From positions 1-18,472 of the forward strand of contig PDHQ01000506.1 in the NCBI GenBank assembly GCA_003339415.1: DNA of 18,472 nt. Direction: 5' to 3'. The translations under genes were made by a program, and so were the position numbers. The stretch comes from Ophiocordyceps camponoti-saundersi (nom. inval.). Lineage: Eukaryota > Ascomycota > Sordariomycetes > Hypocreales > Ophiocordycipitaceae. Below are positions 10,096 to 18,472 of this stretch, in pieces. The stretch's first letter is position 1, and the number at the start of each line of letters is the position of its first letter. The notes below the pieces were generated by a model, which was given only the letters and a program-made list of their open reading frames with translations, did not search any database and had not been told where the DNA came from.

Positions 10096-10758
10096 ATAGA
10101 TCCTCTATATTTAGGACTTTTAGAAGAAAAAAAAAAATAATACGAAGCTTCTTTTTAGGACGCCGAGATACGAGTACTCGCTACGCCTACACGTAACGTT
10201 ACCCTCCGAGCCCTTATTACGACTCCGTTACGGATAGTTAGAAGTCGAATTGTACGCAATAACGGATACTTCCGTACGCTCCTCGTGCAGAGTCGCGGTT
10301 CTACTAACGCTATACCCTATAAGTAATGCTCGCGTCGACGAACTCTAGCCTACCCTTTCGATTATTACGTTTCTCTCGAAGGGTTTTAATATAGGGCCTA
10401 CGGGTTATATATCTAAGCTAGCTAAGCTTATCGTTATATATTCTAGCGCGCTACTAAAACGGCCGGTTCGTCTGCTTAGTTAGCTATTACTATTCCTAAT
10501 AACGATAACCCCGCGGAAGAAAGGGAGGTTATCGAGCTAGAGGATAGCCCTAAAGTCGAAGATAAGTATAGCGGCCTCCTATCGCCTCCGTATCTTTACT
10601 ATGCTATTACCTAGCCTACGGGAATGCCCTATCCTTATAAACTTACTCCTGCCTAGCAGCGTTAAGTGGACGCCGAGAGGGAGCGTCGTCGACGGAGTCG
10701 TAACTAGACTTTTAAGATAGTGCAAAATTATTTATATCTAATAAATCTAGAAAAATAA
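10096..10758 (+). pseudogene. Relic of a small Cys-rich fungal protein, DUF3716-like
   Basis: Frame 1 from 10141 to 10740 has about 11 TAA/TAG in 200 codons, rising to five per 20 codons just after 10740, so a real coding block ends near TAA 10756-10758. The probable start is ATA GAT CCT at 10096 (ATG lost by RIP); an earlier ATA at 10012 is in a stop-rich stretch and less likely. The product would be about 220 residues: a Lys/Glu-rich start, an Arg-rich part, then about 10315-10440 where surviving TGC and several TAT/TAC codons could be ancestral Cys, spaced C-x2-C, F-x2-C and A-C-x2-C. This resembles the fungal domain of unknown function DUF3716. The second half is acidic with Pro/Tyr and a final Arg-rich stretch (about 10675-10702). 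The family call is from memory of the motif only. CpG is unusually well preserved here. Confidence 0.5.
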
Positions 10759-11082
10759 CGCCTACGCGAATAATAATATTAGAATATAAGTTAAAATAAG
10801 ATATATAAAGTAAAGTAAGATATATATAACTCGTAGTAAGCTAATTAGCCTTGCCTTAAAGCTTAAGTTTATTTTGCAATTCCTTAAGTAATTATCCTTA
10901 AATAGGTTTTATAAACCTATCTCTAACCTTAGCTAAAGTTTAGATCCGAGCAATCTTAATATATATATCTTAAATCTCCCGTTATAGCTAATACTAAAAA
11001 AAAAAAAAATATTAATATATCGCAGCCTAGTTAATAGCTTTAACGTATCTTCTATTAGCAAGCGTCTTATTTATATATTATT
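10759..11082. other. Non-coding AT-rich spacer
   Basis: Stops reach 15-20% in the frame of the preceding relic, and no other frame stands out. The stretch has many TA repeats and a run of 14 A at 10996-11009. It could be the 3' flank of the Cys-rich relic, or an intron if the next block belongs to the same gene; both read in frame 1 at their start. Confidence 0.4.
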
Positions 11083-13330
11083 ATAAAAAAACTTCGGAGG
11101 GTTCGAGGGAATAATACGAAGTTTATCGCCGAGGCGATAAAGGGCGATTAGTTTTTTCGCTATAGAAGTAAAGGTAAGTAATTCTGCTTTAATAGTGCTT
11201 ATCATAATCGTCTCTTAGTTTCCTAATTATATTAAAATACGGTATTAAAGAGACGTATAATATATCCGAAAGTACTCCTCCTCTTAGGTATCTCTGCGAA
11301 TTAAGCACTACTAAAGTATTCCGCGTATAGTAGTGCGGATTTCGACTTATTTCCGCAGAACGTAAGGTATAGGTCTCGGGTTTAATAGAGGAAAAGCAAA
11401 TTCTAAAATATAGCTTAAATATATATATCTAATAGATTCTATAAGATCTTGCCGAATAATAATTATTACGTAACTAATAAAGTTAATAAGTAGTTAGTAT
11501 AGTATTATTTACTAGGGAGTTATTTATCCCTTTTATAGAAAGAGTTTCTTAAGCGAAAACGCTTTAGAGAATTTCTTCTATATTTATATCTTAAACTTTA
11601 TACTAAGTTTCTTAGTATACGCTTATTACGGGAGAAAAATTTATCGTATTATCTTATCCCGTTATATATTAATCTAAGAAACTATAATAAACCTCCTAAA
11701 TTTAAGACTATAAAATCTTTCTTATATTTATTAAAGAAGACCTTACCCCCTTATCTTAAGGTAGATATATTAAGCTAAGATTATCGATATAAAGGAAAAA
11801 AATTAGGGAATCCTTAGTCTAGATATAATTATCTTTTTAGGAGAAATAAAACCCTTACGAAGAAGGTAAGCCGAAAGAGTCTCGTATTAAAGAGGGGAGT
11901 ATAACTTTGCTAGGTTACTTAAAACTATCACGTAATTAATAAAATACTTACTCGTCTTATCGTAGCGTGGAGTTTAGGAAGGCGTTAATAAGGTTAAACT
12001 AACGTGCTTTAAGGTCGTAAGATACTACGAGACCCGTTAGCAGTCTATAAGACTTTATCGGCAAGGTTAAGGTATAGAGAGGTAAGCTAGACTCTTCTTA
12101 AAGATCGCCTTAAATAACTATATAAGCTTTATATTTCGTATTAAAGCTATTCTCGTCGAACTTATAGATAAATACCTATCTTTAGTAGCTTAATATCTAG
12201 TTATTCGTTAATAGTTAATAGGTATCGCGAGACCTAAGTTTCTCTAACTCGTCCTATATCGCTTAATACTAGAAAAATTTTATCTAAATATTTATATACT
12301 TAGTTCGCGAACGCTTAAGGTTATAGGATAGAGCTTTTATACGGCTATTAAAGAAGTTCCTTAGAAACCGTAAAAGTACTCGGAGGATATAGATATAGCG
12401 AAAAGGGTTTCTTCTTTTATACTTAGGTTAACTATTAGTAAAGTTAAGTATCTCTATACTAACTAGTTATTAAGTCTAGTAGTTCCTAGTTTAGATCTAA
12501 GAGCCTCTAGTAAAGTATTAGTTATTGCTAGTAAGAGATTATTATTAGCTAGTAGTAACTAATACTCTAATTATTCTTTAGGTTCCTCCTCTAATACCTT
12601 ACTAATAGCTTATAAAGCTATAGTAGCGAACTATCGTAACCTAGTAGTTTAAGGTTATTCTTAGGTGCTAGGTTAATAGTAAGCGTCTCGTAGTATTATA
12701 GTAATATCTATATTAAGCTTAGTATATATATTCTAGTCGAGGAGTTTAATCGTTAAGAGCCGATTTTCTACTTTAGTAGAGGATAGTTATTAGCTCCTAT
12801 CGTCACGGTAAAATATTATTTTAATAAAAATAATATAAATATTAATAAGAACGCGTTTTATTAAAGAGATAGAACCTAAATAAGAAATTAAGTAGAGGAA
12901 ATATATCCGGTAATATAACCGAGATATAGTCTTTAATTAGGAGAATCCTCTTACTTACGTAAGACTTTCCTCGTAATTAAGTATACTCGATAGTTAAAGG
13001 CTTAAAAATAACTAAGATCGGCCGAGAAAACTAAGATTAAAGAGAACTCTATATTATATAATCCTAGCTAACCTCGAAGATACCCGAATAGAGTTCTCTA
13101 TTTATAACGTGCTAATATAATACGATTAAGTAAGTGAAAAGCGGCTTAAATAGTTAGTAGCTAGTATTTAGAAGAAAACCGATATTAAACTTATACGAAT
13201 TATGCTCTCCGCTTTAATACCCCGAGAATATTTAGCGATATTATTCTAGTATATATAATATCGAGAGGAGAGGCGGAGAACGATAACTAGCTATTCTTAT
13301 AGGTAAGGGATAGGTAAGCTTCTATTATCT
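11083..13330 (+). pseudogene. Coding-like relic, frame unresolved, unknown product
   Basis: Two + strand frames have a low TAA/TAG density: frame 1 from about 11101 to 12420 (about 6%) and frame 2 from about 11522 to 12640 (about 6%), continuing more weakly to about 13330. The third + frame is much higher (13-16% where sampled). Only one of the overlapping frames can be real at a given place, so a frame change, an intron or two adjacent genes are all possible. A possible start is ATA at 11083 followed by AAA AAA CTT. The frame 2 reading is Ser/Gln/Asn-rich at about 12420-12720 and Lys/Arg/Glu-rich after about 12840. I found no motif that fixes a family. Coding on the minus strand cannot be excluded. 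Confidence 0.3.
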
Positions 13331-14212
13331 ATCTTAGCTTTAGACGTAATAAGCTAATACTATAGCTTCGTCTAGTTTTAGAATTCGTCCTAAATATATA
13401 TTAGATCGGTTTTAATATAATTACCGATCGTATACTTATGCCTAATATTATAGCAGGTTAATAATATAAGATAGGAACTAGCGTTATAGCCTCGCTATAA
13501 TAGAGGACGTTAAAAATAACGATAGTAAACTAGCGTTAAGGAAGCGAAATCTCTTAACGAATACGTAACCGTTCTATTCGGTTTTCCGTCGTTATATAAA
13601 TTTTATATCGTAGTATCGGAACGTTTTTTAGCTTAATTCCCGTAGCTATTTAAGTAATACTCCTTAGATAAGTTAAAGAAATTATAAGATAGTCGATTAA
13701 CTTTCCACGTTCTTTGCCTTTAACGATACCCTACGCTAGCCTAGCCGATACCTACCTCGGCGTATTATTATACGTAATCCTACTCTTTAACTAGTATAAG
13801 GTTAAGATCTCTAACCCTAGCTAGTTAAGGCATATAGTAATTTTCTATAGGAAAAAAGATAAGGATTTAATTTCTAATATAACGATAGAAGGTAGAGAGA
13901 GCGTTTTAGGAAGAGTAATTTAATTAAGGCCCGAAACTTTAGAATAATCCCTTATATATATATATATATTATAGGACCTTATATAGTTCTTTCCTACTTC
14001 CTTAACTAGGGATACCTGCTTATTACTAGTCTATTTTTAGTATATATAATAAACCTCCCTCCTTATATTAATAATATAAAACCCTATTTAAATTTTTTAG
14101 TATTTTTATACTTTATTATATAATGTCGTATAACTCTATATATTTAGCGTATTATATTTTTATAATCTTATTAATATACGCTATAACCTATACCTACGTA
14201 GATAAAAAAAAA
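13331..14212. other. AT-rich stretch without assignable gene
   Basis: Stop densities in sampled frames on both strands are intermediate (about 6-11%) and do not single out a coding frame. A TA microsatellite lies at about 13953-13970, and AATAAA occurs at 14048-14053, which may be chance in such sequence. The stretch may hold the end of the preceding relic. Confidence 0.35.
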
Positions 14213-14356
14213 CTATATATAAGCTACCCCTCTATCTTTTTACCCTTTTATTCTTCTACCCTAATATATATACCCTAGCGGCAGCTATCTATTTCTACCT
14301 ACTATAACCTAAATTGCCTACGTTATTTCTAACTATACTACCCTTATCTTATTATA
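14213..14356 (+). promoter_or_regulatory. TATA box and pyrimidine-rich leader of the 14357 ORF
   Basis: A TATATATAAG segment at 14213-14222 is followed by about 60 bases dominated by C and T, then a mixed stretch leading to the ATG at 14357. The spacing of about 135 bases and the pyrimidine bias suit a fungal promoter and untranslated leader. It repeats the TATA-plus-CT layout at 9832. Confidence 0.45.
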
Positions 14357-16270
14357 ATGCCTCTCGATATACCTACTAGTTATCTACCTTCTCCCCTCTC
14401 TATACTACTTACTAACTTAATCGACCTCACTCCTTAGAGCGAGTCGCCGTCTCCGGTAAATATAATCGACTTAATAAGTACCGATTCTCTCTTATAACCT
14501 CCGTCTACCTCGGCGAAGCGACGCGAAAATTATATTATATAATAAGCTATCTCCTCCGCTATTATTACGGCTATTAATAACGCTATATTATCCTTTACTT
14601 AAGGAAGCGGATACGTCTATACCGGTCTTCTTACCTCCGCTATTAAAAATATATTATCCCGCTTTAGTTACCTTTATTCTAGCTATTAGCGTTATCTATT
14701 ATAATAATGCTAAATAGACCTTACCTCCCCTACCCTCCTACGTCCGGTATTATTATATCTTTTCCTAGTATTTTACGATATCTAAAATTAACGGATTAAG
14801 GATATAGTTATAAATCTATATAGTAAGTATTATCTAAGATATATACTTCGGCCTAAAATTTATAATTATTTTCTATAAACCTCTGCTAATATATATAGGC
14901 TTATATATAAATATATCTAAACTATCTTTATCGAACTAAATATATATACCTTATTTAATAGGAGCTATTCTCGTTCTAATATAAGGCCCTCCGTAAGATT
15001 ATTTACGATCTATGCCCTAGTCCTAACTATTCCGATATACGGCGTTTTATCCTTTATACCCGGGATATAAACTATAAATTCCGCCTAACCTTCTATCCCC
15101 TAATTATTAAAACTTTTAACGTTAGTTAACTTCCTTATATCTTTCTCTAAGTATAAGATAAAGTCTAGCTAGTCCCTTAATATAAAGTATTCGTAACTAG
15201 TATTATTAATATAATACTCTCGTATCCTTATATAGCCTTCTTTGCCGACGATGTCGAATATTGCGCTATATACTATTATTAGTATTATAGGCTGTAGTGG
15301 TTTTTTGAATCTTTTAGCCTATATAGTAGGAATACCGATACCGGTTCCTATAACTTATCGTAAGTCTTTACGTTAACTATTTAAACTTCCGCCCTCGTTA
15401 TCTTTTATACGCTTTTTATCTTACGTTATTATCCTTATCCTAAATATTAATAGCTAGTAACTACTTATAAATTTATCCTTATCTTTCTAGTTTATAAACC
15501 TTTCTTTCCCCTATACCCTAATGCTTAATATATCTAGTATACGTTTTTAGTTATAACGTCCTCGATTTAATTATATATATAACGTTAGTTATATACGCTA
15601 TTACTTATAAAATATTAGCATTACTTTTATAATATACGATAACTTACTTATTATCTTCGCTTTATAAGATATACGCCGATATGTTTTTTCGTTTATTACT
15701 TCGTTACTAGAACTATTTAATAGAGATATAAAACTTATATAAAATATACCCCTATATATAGTTTTATAAATTTAAAGGGTCCTCTCTCTTAACTATATCT
15801 TATCTTACTAGAAATTAGGTTACTACCTATATATTATATTACTTACCTCGTTCCTCTAATTTTATACGTAATCTAATATAAAACTTTACTATAGATAAAA
15901 TAATTTATTATTACTTCTAATTCCTAACCCCGATTTATATTATATTCTACCGTTACTGCTTTATCTATTATTTTATTTTTCCCGCTTAGGTTAACTATTC
16001 TATATAAATATATTTAGGCTTTTTAAGAATAAATCTGCGTTATTTAATATATCTTACTTTTATTATTTTACTTTAAAGTCGTTCCCTTATCGATAAATTA
16101 ATATTATATATATAAACTTAGTATACTACGCTACTTATATATTGCTTACGCGTATCGTGCCTATCCTTCCCTCTTCTTATCCTTATACTAATCTTCCTCT
16201 GCGTCTAACTATATATCTATTAAAATATATATACTACTTTTATATATATAATTTATTTCTATTTATTTAA
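14357..16270 (+). pseudogene. ORF relic with surviving ATG, Ser/Pro-rich N-terminus
   Basis: The ATG at 14357 survives because its G is followed by C (TGC context). Frame 2 from it has about nine TAA/TAG in 134 codons up to 14760, and about 5-6% from there to the TAA at 16268-16270. The first 60 residues are rich in Ser, Pro, Thr and Asp, followed by a Lys/Arg-rich piece (about 14513-14527), an Ala/Ile-rich helix-like stretch and a Tyr/Ser-rich part. Such a disordered start is common in Gag proteins and fungal regulators but proves nothing. After 14760 frame 1 gives a more protein-like residue mix although it has more stops (about 10%), so a frame change or intron near 14760 is possible. A minus-strand frame also scores low at 14881-15300. 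The N-terminal 400 bases are the best supported part. Confidence 0.4.
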
Positions 16271-16329
16271 GTTCTCTTTATTAATCCCGAAATACTTTCG
16301 CGGTATTAATAAATACCCGCTCGACCTTA

Positions 16330-17665
16330 TATAATAATTCTTCACGTAATAGTCGAAATAGCCTTAGGTAAGTCGCCGGTAACTTTTATATATACGTATC
16401 GTACGGGTCTATACGTATCGTGCCGGTCGCTTATATAGAATAAACTATTTTATCTAGAACTAATCTACTATTAAGTAAGTAAGTTAGTTACTATCTTACT
16501 CGCACTACTAGTTAGTAAGAATAATATCGGCCTTTATATCTTATAACTTATAACTATTCTATTTTATAATTTTACGGATATATTTTTAACGTAGTTAGTT
16601 CGTTACTCTCCTACCTATTATATATATATATCTCTCGGTATCTATACTCGTATATATATATATACGGGTTATCCCGTCTAATAAGCTATTTCGTAGATTT
16701 AATAGAGCTATCTCTAGGGAAGTCGATTCGTTACTATCCTTTCGGCCTTACCGGTCTCTTAGTATCGTATTTATAGGTCGTTTATATCTAATAAATTATA
16801 ACTATAAGCTATTTTATAATTTAATAGATCTATCTTTAACGAAGTCGGTTCGTTACCGTCCTCTTATCGTACTATCGTACATATATATATATATAATATA
16901 GGTCTATAGTTATCTATATATACTCGTATTTACGGGTTGTCCTATAAATAAGCTAGGGTTAAATTCGACGGAACTTTCTTTAGGCACGTATATAGATTTA
17001 TCGCTATCTTATCGGCCTTAACGGTCCCTAGGAATCGTACGGGTCGTTTATATTAAATAACTTATAATTATAAGCTATTTTATCACTTAACGGATTTATC
17101 TTTAACGAGTTAAGTTCGTTACTATTTACTTATTATATAGGTCTCTCGGTATCTATCTATATATACTCGTATTTATAGGTTATCCCGTCTAATAAGCTAT
17201 CTCCTAAATTTAATAGGACTTTCTTCGGGCAAGTGGATTTATTACTCCCCTGTCGGTCGTACCGGCCCGTCGGTATCGTACGGGTCGTTTATCTCTAGTA
17301 AGTCGTGACTGCGAGCTATTTTCTAAACTTCACGGGTCTGTCTTTAACAGGCTAGGTTCTTCACTATCCTATATTATATATATATAGGTCTTATAGTGTT
17401 ATATTATTATATATATATATATATAGGTCGTCCCGTATAATAAGCTATATTATGATTTTTTTCGGATCTGTCTTCGATAAAGTGGTTTCGTTATTATCCT
17501 ATTAGCCGTACCGGTCTATACGTATTCTACGGTCGTTTATTTCCTCTAATTAGCTATTTTACGGACTTCACGGATCCGTTTTCTAGGAAGTGGCCTTAAC
17601 ACTATCACACTATTATACGGGTTCTGCGGGTCTTTCGTATCGTATAGGCTATTTATATATTACTA
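16330..17665 (+). repeat. Satellite-like array, about 120-bp units in alternating A/B dimers
   Basis: Eleven anchors of the AAGCTATTT type lie at about 16442, 16552, 16683, 16806, 16950, 17072, 17194, 17313, 17442, 17551 and 17646, with spacings of 95-144 and mostly about 120. Every unit continues into a block like TCTTTAACGAAGTCGGTTCG or its diverged form. Type A units (16552, 16806, 17072, 17313) are followed by a variable TA run; type B units (16683, 16950, 17194, 17442) are preceded by a GGGT...TCCCGT segment and followed by CGGCC..ACCGGTC and GTATCGTACGGGTCG. A-to-A distances are about 254, 266, 241 and 238, so the higher-order unit is a dimer of about 245 bp. Length changes sit mostly in TA runs. 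The left edge is blurred. No open frame persists, so it is probably non-coding. Confidence 0.8.
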
Positions 17666-18472
17666 GTTAATCTAAACAATTCGACCGATTTTTTAGGTTT
17701 ATGTCCTATAACTAGGTATATATACGGATAGGACGGGGTTAATATATATACTATTAGGCTATTCGTCCTAGGAATATTCTTTTATATATATATTTAAACC
17801 TATATATATATATCCTTTTACTTTTATAATTTAGCGGCTAACGATAGTCGTAGGTCCCTTTAATATATAAAGTTAGTCGCCGTTAGCGTATATAAAATAT
17901 AGATAACTACGTAAGCTATCTGCTATTTAACTTATTTCTTTATAGTATCTTTAAGACTCGCTCCTACGAAGTATATATAAATATTCCTTATAAAATATTT
18001 ATTTTAGTAATTTTTACGCTTCTCTCTATACTCTTAGCTCCGCATTCTTATCTTTTACGTAACCGTTCCTATCCTTATTAAATTACCCTTTATATCTTTA
18101 TTAAGGTACTTTACGTATAATAGTTAATCTATTCTATAATAACGTTTCTATATCCTATCTTATATAACTCGTTATCTTTATAATTTACTATCTTTCTTTT
18201 CTTTCTATTTATTTATAAATTATATATAATTAGTTTTTTCCCCTTTAACCCTAATACCTAGTATTTATATTTATTATACCCTAATATCTTATAGCTTTTT
18301 ATAATCTTAACGCTATTTTATACGTATATTCTATTTCTATTATTATCCTCCTAATTACTTATATATTATACTTCTATCTTCTATATATATTTAAGATTCC
18401 GCAGATTCTTACTCTTCCCTCTTATTATACTTTATCCGCTCGCAAATATATCCCTATTATCTATTTCCTTTT
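17666..18472. other. AT-rich sequence, no feature recognised
   Basis: RIP-like TA-rich sequence to the end of the window, with TA runs (for example about 17783-17811) and pyrimidine-rich stretches. A weak inverted similarity lies at about 17831-17889 (GCGGCTAACG against CGTTAGCG). No frame with low stop density or repeat unit was noticed. Confidence 0.45.

Noticed and set aside
9588..11009. Runs of 11-14 A at 9588-9600, 10127-10137 and 10996-11009 as LINE poly-A tails.
   Set aside because: No reverse transcriptase relic precedes them and no target-site duplications are visible; the middle run lies inside a coding relic as Lys codons.
13440..13700. Minus-strand reading resembling a copia integrase (T-E-x-N-G at 13568-13582, later L-W-like and Y-I-I-N).
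   Set aside because: Spacing from the upstream Gly-Ile position and from Trp to Asn does not fit the family, the DDE residues were not found, and another minus frame of the same bases gives an equally tempting match. With six frames and stops ignored this is likely chance.
14880..15540. Minus-strand frame with low stop density and a retropepsin-like I-V-x-N-L stretch.
   Set aside because: The active-site D-[ST]-G motif is not visible and a + strand frame has an equal stop density over the same bases. Kept only as an alternative to the 14357 ORF.
1..18472. Absence of TGA codons as evidence for coding frames.
   Set aside because: TpG loss removes TGA in every frame, so only TAA/TAG density, motif spacing and start/stop context were used.
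1..18472. tRNA, rRNA, CRISPR or bacterial operon features.
   Set aside because: No cloverleaf, rRNA-like segment, spacer array or ribosome-binding sites seen; the composition and retroelement content are fungal.

Overview
This window is AT-rich, repeat-derived chromatin from a filamentous ascomycete (Pezizomycotina-like) genome that has been almost completely rewritten by repeat-induced point mutation (RIP). CpA and its complement TpG have nearly vanished and been replaced by TpA, so former reading frames are full of TAA and TAG (from CAA, CAG and TGG) while TGA is rare. No intact host gene, RNA gene, CRISPR array or other bacterial feature was found. Ancestral frames were recognised by low in-frame TAA/TAG density, conserved motif spacing and retained catalytic codons; every coding feature is a relic.

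Left half (1-9230): one nearly full-length Ty3/gypsy LTR retrotransposon on the + strand. The window opens inside its 5' LTR, and a matching 3' LTR lies near 9033-9230 behind a polypurine tract. Between them are a leader, ORF1 (Gag with a CCHC knuckle, then aspartic protease), ORF2 (reverse transcriptase, RNase H, integrase with HHCC zinc finger, D,D35E core and GPF/Y-type module) and a further long ORF3 of about 585 codons in the position of an env gene but without env-like features. ORF1 and ORF2 lie in different frames and appear to have met at an overlapping stop/start (ancestral ATGA). RT and RNase H active-site acids survive, while the zinc ligands and two acidic residues of integrase are lost.

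Right half (9231-18472): a mosaic of other mutated sequence. It holds a five-copy 36-bp tandem repeat with a palindromic core (9627-9790); a TATA box and pyrimidine-rich leader before a short Cys-rich protein relic (10096-10758); a long coding-like stretch whose frame cannot be fixed (about 11083-13330); a second TATA/pyrimidine leader before an ORF relic with a surviving ATG (14357 to about 16270); and a satellite-like array of about 120-bp units organised as alternating A/B dimers of about 245 bp (about 16330-17665). The remainder is featureless AT-rich sequence.

Two window-wide observations stand out. The surviving CpA/TpG sites are mostly GCA/TGC, which explains which zinc-ligand codons survived. 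And the retroelement has a three-ORF layout with a stop/start junction between protease and reverse transcriptase.
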